Shown one piece after another: positions 8,672-19,300 of a DNA stretch of 45,698 bases; positions within the stretch are counted from its first letter, which is position 1, and every line of letters begins with the position of its first letter. The notes beneath the pieces are model-generated. The model did no database searches and was not told the DNA's origin. It saw only the letters and a program-made list of their open reading frames with translations. The stretch covers positions 1 through 45,698 of the forward strand of contig JALKBU010000357.1 in the NCBI GenBank assembly GCA_023091735.1, given 5' to 3'. Both the position numbers and the translations under genes were made by a program. This DNA comes from Trichomonas tenax (Eukaryota; Parabasalia; Trichomonadida; Trichomonadidae).

Positions 8672-9973
8672 ATGGATTACAAAGATGAAGGACTAACAAA
8701 GAGAAACCAAGAAAAGCTAGAGGAAAACGAAGATGTATATCCTGAATTCTATGCTATAATCGATAGAATTGTCGATTCTGGTGATGATTATTCTTATGAA
8801 GATATTAAAACTCTCAGAAAGTTAATTAGGGATTATGGTTTGCATCCTTTATCATATAATGAGAAATTGGTACCATTGTTGCAGTTATTAATGAAAGAAA
8901 TTAAATTTGCAGAATTTCAACAACGAAATAGAATGATATTTTTAGTTAATTTCCTATCAAAAACACAAGATTTGATAATCCAAGTACCAGAAGAACTTAT
9001 GTGCGATTATATCGAATTTTATTTCCAATATAACGCTGATTTAACACAAGCATTCAAAATGATCGATAAATATATGGAAGAGATAGGAAATAGAACAATT
9101 TTATTGAGATATACAGACATTTTCATAGATATAATCAGAAGGAGAAAACTTGATTCAGATATGGCTTATCCTTGTGCTCAATATTTGGAATACATTTCAG
9201 TGTTAGATCATTCAGTTGAGTTTCAGCAGAAAATATTGAATCTTATTTCAGAAAAAAATATTTATTTCAAAGAACTTTATAGTTTCTTCTATGATATATT
9301 GATGAAAAGCCTGAAGGGAGAATTTCATGTAGACATGTTATTAGATTATGCTTCTAATCCAAATCCAGAAGCATATGTGAATATATTCATGATACAAGAT
9401 CCGAAAGATGCACGTGTTATATTCAATCCAATGCTATATGTACTATTAGTTGATGCGAATCCAGAGTTCAAAAATTACATTAATTATAGATTTTACTTTG
9501 ATTTCATTACAAATCCAGAAATTAATATCGACTTCAATAATTATCAGCAAACATATTGCAGCATTGCATTTTTATTGGTTCAACACTTTCTGAATCACAA
9601 CGACGTTCAACACGCATCAGAATTATTGGATTCTATCATGAGAATAACAAATGATTTCGCACCAGAGTTGAAAATTTATACTACTGAGTTTCTTCTCGAT
9701 CTGATGAGATTACTATCATCAAATAACTCTCTGAGCGATGAAGAGTTCCATCCAATCATAGATCGATTATCAGATGATATTCAAACAACAGATGTTCAGA
9801 TAGAGTATATCACCCAAAAATTGCTGCTATTCATTGAAGTGAACAAAAACAAATCAGAATGGATGGATTACATTCGTGAAGCAGAGTTTATTGATTATGT
9901 TTATGATGAACTCAAATTCCAAACTGAAACATTTGACCTCTTTAACCAGTTCCTTAAAGAAGGCGAAAAATAA
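8672..9973 (+). CDS. Acidic alpha-helical protein, HEAT/ARM-like (433 aa)
   Basis: The frame begins at ATG 8672 (MDYKDEGLTKRNQEK) and ends at TAA 9973. The whole length is predicted helical with regularly spaced Leu/Ile and aromatic residues, for example LCDYIEFYFQYN-like, YTDIFIDIIRRR, AQYLEYISVLDHS and AFLLVQHFLNHNDVQ segments. This is the look of an armadillo/HEAT-type solenoid. No membrane span, signal peptide or catalytic motif is visible. Such proteins in trichomonads often have no characterised relatives. Function is not assigned. The TTTTGTTTGTAA string follows its stop codon at 9977. Confidence 0.65.
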   Translation: MDYKDEGLTKRNQEKLEENEDVYPEFYAIIDRIVDSGDDYSYEDIKTLRKLIRDYGLHPLSYNEKLVPLLQLLMKEIKFAEFQQRNRMIFLVNFLSKTQDLIIQVPEELMCDYIEFYFQYNADLTQAFKMIDKYMEEIGNRTILLRYTDIFIDIIRRRKLDSDMAYPCAQYLEYISVLDHSVEFQQKILNLISEKNIYFKELYSFFYDILMKSLKGEFHVDMLLDYASNPNPEAYVNIFMIQDPKDARVIFNPMLYVLLVDANPEFKNYINYRFYFDFITNPEINIDFNNYQQTYCSIAFLLVQHFLNHNDVQHASELLDSIMRITNDFAPELKIYTTEFLLDLMRLLSSNNSLSDEEFHPIIDRLSDDIQTTDVQIEYITQKLLLFIEVNKNKSEWMDYIREAEFIDYVYDELKFQTETFDLFNQFLKEGEK

Positions 9974-9976
9974 GTC

Positions 9977-9988
9977 TTTTGTTTGTAA
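9977..9988 (+). terminator. 3' element TTTTGTTTGTAA
   Basis: TTTTGTTTGTAA begins three bases after the stop codon of the helical protein at 9973, followed by an AATAAA at about 10006. It is identical to the strings after the TAF5-like gene and near the MYST gene. Confidence 0.35.
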
Positions 9989-10015
9989 AAATATAGATAT
10001 ATATCAATAAATTTG

Positions 10016-10123
10016 ACTCCACTTCATCTTGTTACTGATAAAAATAATAATGAAGTTGCAATAACGTTGATTTCAAGCGGTGCAAACACTGATGCAAAAG
10101 ATCATGTTGACCGGACTCATTAA
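10016..10123 (+). pseudogene. Isolated ankyrin-repeat remnant
   Basis: One frame reads TPLHLVTDKNNNEVAITLIS and continues SGANTDAKDHVDRTH before a TAA at 10121. This is a single near-perfect ankyrin repeat (TPLH start, LISSGAN loop, DAKD) and the beginning of the next one. No start codon or further repeats are attached, so it is a scrap of a longer ankyrin gene, a family highly expanded in trichomonads. Confidence 0.75.
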
Positions 10124-10344
10124 TTAACAAGTTTAAAATAAATCAATATTATTTTGAATCTTTTTAAGACAATCTGCTTGTTCTGCTTGAGAATATCAAG
10201 CTTCATTATATTGTAATTGTATGCATGTCTACAGTCTCCTCTTCTGTATGTTTCCATGGCTCATGCAATCTGGTCGTAGAAAAATTGTTAGTACTTCTAC
10301 ATTTGTCATAAAGGATGAATGATGTGATTTGTCACTTTCAATTT
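10124..10344. other. Spacer before the GT-C-like gene
   Basis: No convincing gene. A minus-strand frame (METYRRGDCRHAY start, about 44 codons, near 10121-10257) has protein-like composition but no recognisable family. TTTGTCACTTTCA at 10328-10340 resembles a second upstream motif seen before the bromodomain, RRM and small membrane protein genes. Confidence 0.3.
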
Positions 10345-10359
10345 TTTTTGCCGTGTAAA
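10345..10359 (+). promoter_or_regulatory. Variant TTTTTGCCGTGTAAA element
   Basis: TTTTTGCCGTGTAAA lies 22 bases before the ATG at 10382 and is followed by ATGACAAAATTT. It matches TTTTTGCCATGTAAA upstream of the coiled-coil gene at 32702 except for one base. Confidence 0.4.
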
Positions 10360-10381
10360 ATGACAAAATTTTAGTTATGAA

Positions 10382-12262
10382 ATGTTATGGATTATATTCA
10401 TGCACTGTTCAATCACTTTTGGTTATTTTGTGCTCAGCCCGATATTCCCGAAGCAATTTGATGCTATTGATCAAATAGCAATTGGAATTCCAGTCGGGGC
10501 AACAATTATATCCTTAATTTTCTGGCTAATTCGATATATCTCGGAAGTTACTCGGGCATCCATCATCATTGCAATATGTTTTCTTTACCTATTTTGCATT
10601 TTAATGGGTATTTTCAATTTACAAAATATTAAAATACGACAATTTTCAATAAGTTCGATAATAATTTTACTTTCTTTAGCTGCCCTAATCATGTACCTTA
10701 ATTTTCACTCGATATTATACGATCAGCTTTACTCAAGAGGTCAAGTTTATTCAGATTTACCATTTCATATGTCATTAATCAACGCGTTTGCATCAGGAAT
10801 GAATAAGAAATCTGATAAGCTGTCAACGTTCTTCTTTTCTGGTGAATATCTTATATATCCTTTCATTCCCGATTTTTGGAGTTCACTTTTTGTTACTGCA
10901 GGAGCTTCACAGCGTATATGTATGGCATTGCCTTCCATATTTTCATTTCTATCGATTTTAATAGCACTACACAGAGTAGGAAAGAATTTTACCAAAAAGA
11001 AGTTTGTCTGTGAGATGACTCTCATTTTCTTCTTCTTTGTTGGTGGAGCAGGCTGGAAATGGATTTTTAATCCTTCGTGCCACAAGTATGAACACTTTAG
11101 TGCAAATCACTATATGTGCAAAACTATAAAAGTCTTTTGGTTGAACCCTTTAATGCAATTTCTTCTCCCACAAAGAAGCGCACATTTCTCTCAAGCCCTC
11201 GATATATATATAATAGAGATGGTGTATTTATTCGTTGATGGATCGTTTACTGATATTAAGCTCCTTATTACAGCAGGATTTTTAATGGGGCTTCTTCCTT
11301 TAATATCAGCGCATTCTTACATTGCTGTTGGACTATATGCAATTATATTATGCGCAATGAGCTTTCCATGGTCAAGGCATCAATTATGGATTGCTATTAT
11401 CAAGAAGTTGGCAGTGTTTGGATCAATTTCGCTTATGTTAGCACTGCCGCAACTACTTTACTTATCGAAGGCAGCCAAGCGTAATCTTATGAGCTTTGAC
11501 CCCATTTGGAAAGAAGCTGATCCTAAGTCATTTAGAACTCCATGGCACGCGGCATGGTATTCTTTGTCCACTTTTATATTCATATCTCTTTTCTTCGTTT
11601 GGCCAACACTTGATGCAAAACAAAAGAAAAAATATATTCCTTCTTTGATAATATTCTTAATAAGCTGGATGTGGAGATTCCAGCCAACCGCAATGGATAA
11701 CACAAAAATTATCTTTCCTGCATGGCTCCCATATGCTTCTGCTGCAGTTGCAACTTATATTTCAACAATGGCACAAAATTCTTTCAAAAAGCGTCATTTC
11801 CTGTTTTTGATGTGCTTGATTGTGGTAACGATATGTTTTTTAGTTTCGTCATTCTACAATGTTTATAAGTTCATGCAGTTCAAATTCCCTGTTTTTGATA
11901 TTGCTGGAAGAGAAATTGCTTACTGGGTTGCTGAACACACTCATCCCCGCAGCATTTTCATGATGGGTCCATGGATGGCAAACCCAATCTCCAGTATTGC
12001 AGGCAGAGAATTGACACTTGGCTACATTGGATGGGTGTGGACACATGGAATGGATCCTTACAAGAAACTTGACATGATGCATAAACTTTCAACAAATCCT
12101 TATAACTATACGGCCTTCAAAGAAAATGGAATCAACTATGTGATAAAGAGAAGCTCGGATGATAAGCAGCTGTTTAACTGGAATAATCCTAAAACAAATT
12201 CCAACTGGATGCCTGTCATGGAGGCTGGAGATATGATACTTTATAGACTTATTGATTCTTAA
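10382..12262 (+). CDS. Polytopic membrane protein, GT-C glycosyltransferase-like (626 aa)
   Basis: The protein has about eleven hydrophobic spans spread over its length, beginning with MLWIIFMHCSITFGYFVLSP. A long non-membrane loop after span 4 carries YSRGQVYSDLPFHMSLINAF. This Asp-Leu-Pro-Phe-His pattern in the first large lumenal loop is the type seen in GT-C fold enzymes, which transfer sugars from lipid-phosphate donors in the ER. A second loop contains FWLNPLMQFLLPQRSAHFSQ, and the C-terminus (about 500-626) is a soluble lumenal domain with TAFKENGINYVIKRS. The exact donor and acceptor cannot be inferred, and a DUF-type bacterial-like membrane protein is the main alternative. The start at ATG 10382 gives a hydrophobic N-terminus; no better ATG lies upstream in frame. 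Confidence 0.6.
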   Translation: MLWIIFMHCSITFGYFVLSPIFPKQFDAIDQIAIGIPVGATIISLIFWLIRYISEVTRASIIIAICFLYLFCILMGIFNLQNIKIRQFSISSIIILLSLAALIMYLNFHSILYDQLYSRGQVYSDLPFHMSLINAFASGMNKKSDKLSTFFFSGEYLIYPFIPDFWSSLFVTAGASQRICMALPSIFSFLSILIALHRVGKNFTKKKFVCEMTLIFFFFVGGAGWKWIFNPSCHKYEHFSANHYMCKTIKVFWLNPLMQFLLPQRSAHFSQALDIYIIEMVYLFVDGSFTDIKLLITAGFLMGLLPLISAHSYIAVGLYAIILCAMSFPWSRHQLWIAIIKKLAVFGSISLMLALPQLLYLSKAAKRNLMSFDPIWKEADPKSFRTPWHAAWYSLSTFIFISLFFVWPTLDAKQKKKYIPSLIIFLISWMWRFQPTAMDNTKIIFPAWLPYASAAVATYISTMAQNSFKKRHFLFLMCLIVVTICFLVSSFYNVYKFMQFKFPVFDIAGREIAYWVAEHTHPRSIFMMGPWMANPISSIAGRELTLGYIGWVWTHGMDPYKKLDMMHKLSTNPYNYTAFKENGINYVIKRSSDDKQLFNWNNPKTNSNWMPVMEAGDMILYRLIDS

Positions 12263-12570
12263 GTTATTTTGTTAGAATCATTTGTATTTTATTAAAATTT
12301 AATTATGTATTTATGTTTTAAAAATGAATTATTTAGATTCTTTTTGCAGGAATAAAAAGTATTCCAAATGATATTTAGACTTCATATTCATGATTGATCT
12401 GAAAACAGTGCTTTTATTAAAAATGTCATGTAAAGATTTTATTGTCAAAAATAAAATCAAGTTATTAGAATATGGAAAATGAAAATATGTAATCCATAGA
12501 TAGTAAATTTTCAAAAGAAATGGGATGAAAGTAATAAATATTGTATAAAATTGAAATAAACTTCAAAATA
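12263..12570. other. AT-rich spacer between GT-C-like and MYST genes
   Basis: About 300 bases with no gene or repeat that I can recognise. The frame of the following gene runs back to a TTG at 12541, but the first ATG is at 12571. Confidence 0.4.
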
Positions 12571-13785
12571 ATGCCACGATATTTTGTTTTCATTGGGAAA
12601 CGTGATGAAAATATTGTGTTTCCATCGAAAAAAAAGTTCATTTTTATGTTAAGAACTGTCGATCTCAAAGATCGAGTTCTGGCATATAACGAAATTAATC
12701 ACGAATTCGAGAAAGCAAAACTCATAAATATCGATGATGACAATAAAAAAGCATATGTGCACTTCCATTTACACGATAAAAGGGAAGATTCTTGGATTGA
12801 TTTCACACGCATTCGATATAATCCGAATCAGACATATGATGAGGGTATAGAGCCACCCTCTTACAACATTTCGCAAGAAATTATTGAGTATTCTGAAGAC
12901 GATATCAAAGATCCGATTCAATTAAACTTTGAAATTACGCATAAAGAGAAAGCAGCACTACGAGGAGTTAAGAAAATCTATTTTGGGTCCAATGAAATCA
13001 ATACTTGGTATTATTCACCTTATCCACATCCATATAATTCCTGTGATGAATTATACGTTTGTGATCACTGTGCTGCATATTATAGGACTAAGGAAGAGCT
13101 GGAAAATCATTTGCAAACAACAAATGAGTTATATCCGCCAGGAAAAGAAATATATAGATGTGATAACATCTCTATCTTTGAAATCATAGGATACAATGAT
13201 AAATTCACATGCCAGTGCTTGACAATATTATGCAAATTGTTTCTAGAACAAAAGACTTTGTTCTATGATGTTGAAGGCTTCAAGTTTTATGTGCTATGCG
13301 AATGCGATGAAAGAGGCGCTCATATTGCTGCATATTTTTCTCAAGAATGGGAATCTGAAGCTGGAAACATTCTCAGTTGCATTGTTACTCTTCCGCCTTA
13401 CCAAAAGAAAGGCTATGGCTCATTATTGATATCTCTTTCATATGAATTAGCACGAAGAGAGAAAAAGTGCGGAATCCCTGAGCACCCATTGTCCGCGCTT
13501 GGAAGGAAGACGTATATGAGTTATTGGATAAATATGATCACAATAGTGCTGGTTGAGAACAAGAGTGATATACATAATGTAAGGGATATCGTTATTCGTA
13601 CAGGAATTGCTGAAAGAGACGTAATTCATGCATTAACAAAACTACAATATGTTGATAAAATTGATGATCAAAATGTGATTGTTCCAGAGTGGGATAGATT
13701 GGAATATGAATACAAATGTTTGAAATCACGTAGGTTCAAATATATCAATAGAGAACTGTTAATTTGGGATCCTGATTCATATTAA
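12571..13785 (+). CDS. MYST-family histone acetyltransferase
   Basis: MYST enzymes acetylate histone lysines in the nucleus. The 404-residue protein has an N-terminal chromo-barrel/Tudor-knot-like region (about 15-85, with RVLAYNEINHEFEKAKL), then a zinc-finger segment with CDHC, then the acetyltransferase core. The core shows LFLEQKTLFYD (Lys that is autoacetylated in relatives), ILSCIVTLPPYQKKGYG (catalytic Cys and acetyl-CoA loop, about residues 268-286) and GIPEHPLSALGRKTYMSYW (catalytic Glu in PEHPLS). It ends with the family winged-helix tail and a WDPDSY end. Oddity: the C-x2-C-x12-H zinc finger is followed by LQTT, so the usual fourth ligand Cys (His-x3-Cys) is Thr. Start at ATG 12571; the upstream TTG extension is unlikely. 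It converges with the LRR gene. Confidence 0.9.
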   Translation: MPRYFVFIGKRDENIVFPSKKKFIFMLRTVDLKDRVLAYNEINHEFEKAKLINIDDDNKKAYVHFHLHDKREDSWIDFTRIRYNPNQTYDEGIEPPSYNISQEIIEYSEDDIKDPIQLNFEITHKEKAALRGVKKIYFGSNEINTWYYSPYPHPYNSCDELYVCDHCAAYYRTKEELENHLQTTNELYPPGKEIYRCDNISIFEIIGYNDKFTCQCLTILCKLFLEQKTLFYDVEGFKFYVLCECDERGAHIAAYFSQEWESEAGNILSCIVTLPPYQKKGYGSLLISLSYELARREKKCGIPEHPLSALGRKTYMSYWINMITIVLVENKSDIHNVRDIVIRTGIAERDVIHALTKLQYVDKIDDQNVIVPEWDRLEYEYKCLKSRRFKYINRELLIWDPDSY

Positions 13786-13881
13786 TAAATATTTTGTTTG
13801 ATTATGTTTGAATTAATTCATTTATCAATAGAATTATATAATTCATAATTCATAATACAATCCCTTAAAGAAGAATAATTC

Positions 13882-13911
13882 TTTTGTTTGTAAAAAAGAA
13901 AACAAACATTT
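13882..13911. terminator. Facing 3' elements between MYST and LRR genes
   Basis: TTTTGTTTGTAA (13882-13893) on the plus strand faces AAAATGTTTGTT on the minus strand (13911-13900), with a spacer of six bases. Each convergent gene therefore has one copy of the same element after its stop codon, and the pair can form a short hairpin. Confidence 0.35.
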
Positions 13912-13946
13912 TAATTAACAACATTTGTTGCAATTAATTAACTCAC

Positions 13947-15983
13947 TTATTTTTGTCCAGGTTTAACGATTTTTGCACTCTTCGTTGATTTTTGAGATTT
14001 TCGTGTGGATTTTGTAGATCTTGATGATGCTTTTCTCTTAGAAGAGAGAACAGAATGAGGAGTAGAAACAGCGTCAACAGGAATATCGAGATAAACAGGT
14101 GGTTTTCCTTCATTCTGATAAGGATAATCAGGAATCTTGAAGTATGGGAAAATATCAGGATTTTTCATGGCTTCTCTAATTTCTTTGATCATTTCTTCAA
14201 CTTTAAGATATTCTTCTTCGAGATCTGCGCATTCTTTTTCGTTCTGTGTTTTAATCTTTTCTATTTTTCCGTCATTTTCATTTGCAACTTTTTCAGCAGC
14301 TTCAAATCTTTCTTTCTGAACATTAATGTCGGATTGTAAAACATCGCATTCTTTCTTATGAGCTTTAATCAATTCTTCTTGAGCAGTTTCTGTTGACTGT
14401 ATATTCTCGACCTGAGTATCTGACATTTTCTCAATCTCATCAATGGCTTTTGCAATATCTGTGAGACGAGATTTGGAAGTGATTTTTACTGATTCCAAGC
14501 TATCTCTGAGTTTCTCGAGCTCATCTTTTATTTGCTGACTTTCATTCTTAATAGAATCCAGTTTAGTTTGAGCACCAGGAATCTTTGATGTCTGTATCGA
14601 TAATCTAATATAATCTTTTCTCAATCCGTGAATCATTTCTTCTGTCTTTAGATTTCTATTCCTATAACAAACTTTGTTGAGTCCATCAAATGCAAAACAA
14701 TCGATTTGGTTTGCTGATACATCAATGTAATGAAGAGACCAGTTTTCTTGAAGGTATTCTAATAGCGTATATCCAACAGCTTTCGTGAAGAAATTATCAG
14801 CGAGATTAATATACCTCAACTCTGTGTTCTGTGTTAAAGCTTGTGCGATAGATATCAGAGAGTTATCATTCATTCTTGTTGATGCAAGATTCATCTTTCT
14901 TATAACGTAATTGCTGGAAAGTGTTCTTCCGAGAACTTCAGCAACAGCATTTCCAAAGCTGTTCTTTGATAGATCAATTTCTTCCAATACATCATTCTCA
15001 AGGAGGAAGTCTTCAAGTTTTAATGATACTGAATCCTCGCAGCTTGTGTTTGATATATTTAATTCCTTCAAGAATTGGTTCTTTGCGAGAATCGTCAACA
15101 AAAATGAAATTCCACGAGAACCAATTGGATTTCTGCTGATGTCTAAACGAATAAGGCCCCATTTGCTAGAGAATGCAGATGAGAATATATCACACGCAGC
15201 TTCTGATAAACCACAGCCGCTCATTTTCAACGAAAGAAGATTATTATATTGACAAATCGCTTGAGTGATCGATTCTCCTGGTTGAAACTGGTTTCCACTG
15301 ATGTTAAGATACTTTAGGGTCTTATTTTCATGTAATCCTTTGCACAATTCGTGCTGATCGCCGGGATAAAAGCCTGAATTGCTGATATCTAATGAAACGA
15401 GATTCTTGCAATTCAATATCATCTGTGATACGAATTTCGAGAATTCTTTGTATTTCTGTGTCTTTTTCTGTTTTATTCCTGCTATTCCTGATATTCCAAA
15501 ACATTCAAGCTTATCTGTTTTCTTTACAACCTCGAGAATAGTATATAATCCATCTCTAGTGATCCAATTTTGTGAATTTGCCTGATCACGCACTCCAAGT
15601 TGGAGGGATTTCACATTCGATTTCGAAATTATGTCTGATATTGTTAATATTGATCCATCTGAGAGATCATTGGCGCCAACATCCAAGCGCAATATCTGTG
15701 CACTCATACAAATGCCAAAAACTCGCGTCAATCCTTCATCATGAATCAAATTTCCGTAAAGATTAAGTGTTTTGAGTTTTTTGAATGTGCGAAGGAACTT
15801 AGGAATCCTCGACAGTAAAGTCATTCCTGCTTGTAGCTTCGATAAATCAAGCGTTAAATTTTTAAATCCTCTTTGTATTTGATTTACGAATTTAATGTAA
15901 TCATCGTTAGTCGTTTTTGAGCCAACATCGGACTGTTTTGCACTGTATAGGTCTGAAATTCCTTTTTCTACGATTTCATCCAT
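13947..15983 (-). CDS. Leucine-rich repeat (RI-type) protein with C-terminal coiled coil
   Basis: The 678-residue protein starts at ATG 15983 (MDEIVEKGISDLYSAKQSD). Residues about 35-440 hold ribonuclease-inhibitor-type LRRs of 28-29 residues, such as LKTLNLYGNLIHDEGLTRVF, LKYLNISGNQFQPGESI, LIRLDISRNPIGSRGISFL and LRYINLADNFFTKAVGYTLL. Residues about 470-615 form a charged coiled coil (QIKDELEKLRDSLES, ECADLEEEYLKVEEMIKEI). The tail is Pro-rich, then Ser/Lys-rich and basic (SSKRKASSRSTKSTRKSQ). There is no signal peptide. The architecture resembles cytoskeletal or ciliary LRR/coiled-coil scaffolds, but nothing fixes the function. Confidence 0.85.
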   Translation of the reverse strand: MDEIVEKGISDLYSAKQSDVGSKTTNDDYIKFVNQIQRGFKNLTLDLSKLQAGMTLLSRIPKFLRTFKKLKTLNLYGNLIHDEGLTRVFGICMSAQILRLDVGANDLSDGSILTISDIISKSNVKSLQLGVRDQANSQNWITRDGLYTILEVVKKTDKLECFGISGIAGIKQKKTQKYKEFSKFVSQMILNCKNLVSLDISNSGFYPGDQHELCKGLHENKTLKYLNISGNQFQPGESITQAICQYNNLLSLKMSGCGLSEAACDIFSSAFSSKWGLIRLDISRNPIGSRGISFLLTILAKNQFLKELNISNTSCEDSVSLKLEDFLLENDVLEEIDLSKNSFGNAVAEVLGRTLSSNYVIRKMNLASTRMNDNSLISIAQALTQNTELRYINLADNFFTKAVGYTLLEYLQENWSLHYIDVSANQIDCFAFDGLNKVCYRNRNLKTEEMIHGLRKDYIRLSIQTSKIPGAQTKLDSIKNESQQIKDELEKLRDSLESVKITSKSRLTDIAKAIDEIEKMSDTQVENIQSTETAQEELIKAHKKECDVLQSDINVQKERFEAAEKVANENDGKIEKIKTQNEKECADLEEEYLKVEEMIKEIREAMKNPDIFPYFKIPDYPYQNEGKPPVYLDIPVDAVSTPHSVLSSKRKASSRSTKSTRKSQKSTKSAKIVKPGQK

Positions 15984-16348
15984 GAAAACACAAAAAAACG
16001 AATAAAAATGAGGGTTATTGCACCAACCCCCTTCATAAATTGTCGCCCAAAATTAACAACAATACCATATTATATGACCGAAATAACTTAATTTTATTGC
16101 TTCAAAATTCACAAAAAAGAATTTATTTTTATTTTGGAATATTTATCAGCAATGAAATCACATAAACTATTCAAACTTTATCTAAATCACATGCTTTCCT
16201 GTTTTGAATATTATATTTTGTTTAAGTCGATTTTTTATTAAATTGAATTCTATATTGAAGAAAGAAAGAAAGAGATATTTTTTGTAGTTTTTCGTTTTTA
16301 TTAGATTAAAAATAAAATAACAGTATATAAATATAATAGCAATGTAAG
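15984..16348. other. AT-rich spacer between two minus-strand genes
   Basis: This spacer holds the 5' region of the LRR gene and the 3' region of the CFAP97-domain gene. I see no gene, no ACATGT element and no repeat longer than simple A/T runs and a GAAAGAAAGAAAGA tract near 16260. Confidence 0.4.
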
Positions 16349-19300
16349 TTAGTTGTCCCAGTCCTTGATGTCGATGTCGTTTTCGAATGCTGGATCTGGA
16401 TCGCCGATGTCCAAGTTTGGAGGCTGAATCTCCCAGTTATCATCATCGTTGTTGAAAGATGACTGGTTCTTCTGATCGCCCATGATGTCTGATTCCTCAA
16501 ATTCAGGACCCTTCATCTCGTCCAAGTTCTTGCGCTCATCTTCGTCGTCCTTCTTCGTCGTGCCGAATAATGCAGCGCCGAGGCCACCAAGAGGCTTCTT
16601 TTCTTCTTCTTTAGGCTTCTCTTCTGCCTTTGGGGTGGCGTTGTCTAATGAACCAAATAAAGCAGCGCCGAGTCCGCCAACTGGCTTCGCTGCTTCATTT
16701 GGCTTCTCTTCCTCTTTAGGCTTATCTTCGAAATCATTGTCATCGAATGCGTCTCTAGACTTTTCTTCTTCCTGAGGTTTCTCCTCTTCCTTTTTCTGTC
16801 CGCCGAAGAGTGCTTCACCGAGTCCACCAAATGGTTTTGATTCCTCTTCCTTCTTCTCTTCCTCCTTCGGTTTATCGTCGAAGTCGTCATCATTGAATGC
16901 ATCCTTGGACTCCTCCTTTGGCTCTTCTTCCTTCTTAGCACCGAATAATGCGTCAGAAAGACCAGTCAAAGGCTTTGATTCTTCCTTCTTTTTTTCTTCC
17001 TCCTTTGGCTTCTCCTCAGATTTATCGAAAGACTCATCGAATTGGCGTGACTTGACTTCCTCCTTTGGTTCATGTTCCTTCTGGCCACTGAGAAGAGCAT
17101 CAGCAAAACCACTAAATGGCTTGGATTCTTCTTGTGGCTTCTCTTCTTCATTTGGCTTTTCTTCTTCTTTATCGAAGTCGTCGTCATCGAAGGCATCCTT
17201 TGACTCTTCCTTAGACTCCTCCTTTGGCTCTTCTTTCTGTTCTGGTTCATCGAGAGCGCGATTGATGGCGTTGCTCAAAAGACCCATTGCTGGCTTCTCC
17301 TCTTCCTCTTTCTTCTCTTCTTCCTTTGGTTTATCATCAAAGTCGTCGTCATCGAATGCATCCTTTGACTCTTCCTTCTTCGGTTCTTCCTTTGGAACTT
17401 CCTTCTTAGAGACGAATAATGTTTCGCCGAGAGAACCGAGAGGCTTAGATTCATTTTCCTTCTTCTCTTCCTCCTTTGGCTTCTCCTCTTCCTTGTCGAA
17501 TGATTCCTCATCGAAAGCATCTCTTGACATATCTTCTTCTTTCTTTTCTGGTTCAGTATTGTTCAAAGCGCCGAATAATGCTGCACCTAGGCCGCCAACC
17601 TTAGGCTTTTCTTCTTCCTTAGACTTCTCCTCTTCCTTTGGCTTTTCATCCTCCTCTTTATTGAATGATTCATCATCGAAGGTATCACGAGATTTCTTTT
17701 CTTCCTTCTTTTGTCCGCCGAGTAATGCATCAGCGAGGCCAGCGAATGGCTTTTCCTCTTCCTTAGGCTTCTCTTCCTCCTTCAGCTTATCCTCGAAGTC
17801 GGCATCATCAAAGGCATCATCCTCTTTATGCCCTGGCTCTTCGTCAAGAGCTTTGTTGATGGCATTGCTCAAGAGGCCCATAGCTGGAGCTTCTTCGCTC
17901 TTTTCTTCTTCCTTGGGCTTCTCCTCCTCTTTGTCAAAGTCATCATCGTCAAAAGCATCTCTGGACTCTTCCTTTGGCTCTTCCTCCTTCTTTTGAGCAC
18001 CAAGGAGAGCATCGGCAAGACCATCAAATGGTTTCGCTTCTTCTTGTGGCTTCTCTTCTTCCTTGTCGAATTCGTCGTCATCAAAGGCATCCTTTGACTC
18101 TTCCTTGGATTCCTCCTTTGATTCTTCAAGAGCACGATTGAGAGCATTGCTTAAGAGGCCTGCACCTGGCTTTTCTTCCTCTTTAGGCTTCTCCTCTTCC
18201 TTATTGAAGTCATCGTCATCGAAAGCATCCCTAGATTCCTCCTTGGAGTCTTCCTTATGCTCTTCTTCCGTCTTCTGCGCGGTTTGAAGTGCATCAGCAA
18301 GTCCTCCAAATGGCCTCGATTCCTCTTCCTTCTTTTCTTCCTTGTCAAAGTCGTCCTCATCAAAGACATCATTATCCTTGAGCTCATCCTTCACGGCATT
18401 GCTCAACTCGCCTGGTTGATCCTTATCTTCGTATTCTTCGAGAGAACTCTTGAGAGCGTTGCTTAAGAGGCCTGCAGCTGGTTTCTCTTCTTCCTTTGGC
18501 TTTTCTTCTTCCTTGTCGAAGTCATCGTCATCAAATGCGTCCTTAGACTCCTCTTCCTTGTGCTCTTCGACTTTCTTCTCTTCTTCATCTTCTTTCTTCT
18601 GTCCACCAAGAAGAGCATCGGCCAAACCATCAAATGGCTTTTCATCTTCCTTCTTTTCTTCCTCTTTAGGTTTCTCTTCTTCTTTGTCGAAGTCATCCTC
18701 ATCATCAAATGCATCCTTAAACTCTTCCTCCTTCTTTTCTTCCTCGTTTGGTTGTTCAATTGCCTTTTCGATAGCATCACCAAGAAGTCCCTTCGGAGGT
18801 TCTTCTTCCTTTGGTTTCTCTTCTTCTTTAGGCTTTTCTTCTTCCTTGTCGAAGTCATCTTCATCATCGAATGCATCCTTAGACTCCTCCTTTGGTTCTT
18901 CCTCCTTCTTCTCTTCTTGCTTCTTCTGGCCACCAAGAAGAGCATCAGCAAGACCATCGAATGGCTTATCATCTTCCTTCTTCTCTTCCTCCTTTGGCTT
19001 TTCTTCTTCTTTGTCGAAGTCACTGTCATCACCGAATGCATCTTCCTTGGAATCTTCCTTCTTTTCTTCTTCCTTTGGCTGCTCGATTGCCTTTTCAATG
19101 GCGTCACCAAGAAGTCCCTTTGGAAGTTCCTTCTCTTGTGGCTTTTCTTCCTCTTTATCGAAGTCGTCATCATCGAAATCATCTTTCTCTTCTTCCTTTG
19201 GTTTATCTTCCTCCTTTGGCTTTTCCTCTTCGTTCTTCTGTCCATCAAGAAGAGCATCAGTAAGTCCATCGAATGGCTTATCATCCTCCTTCGTCTCTTC

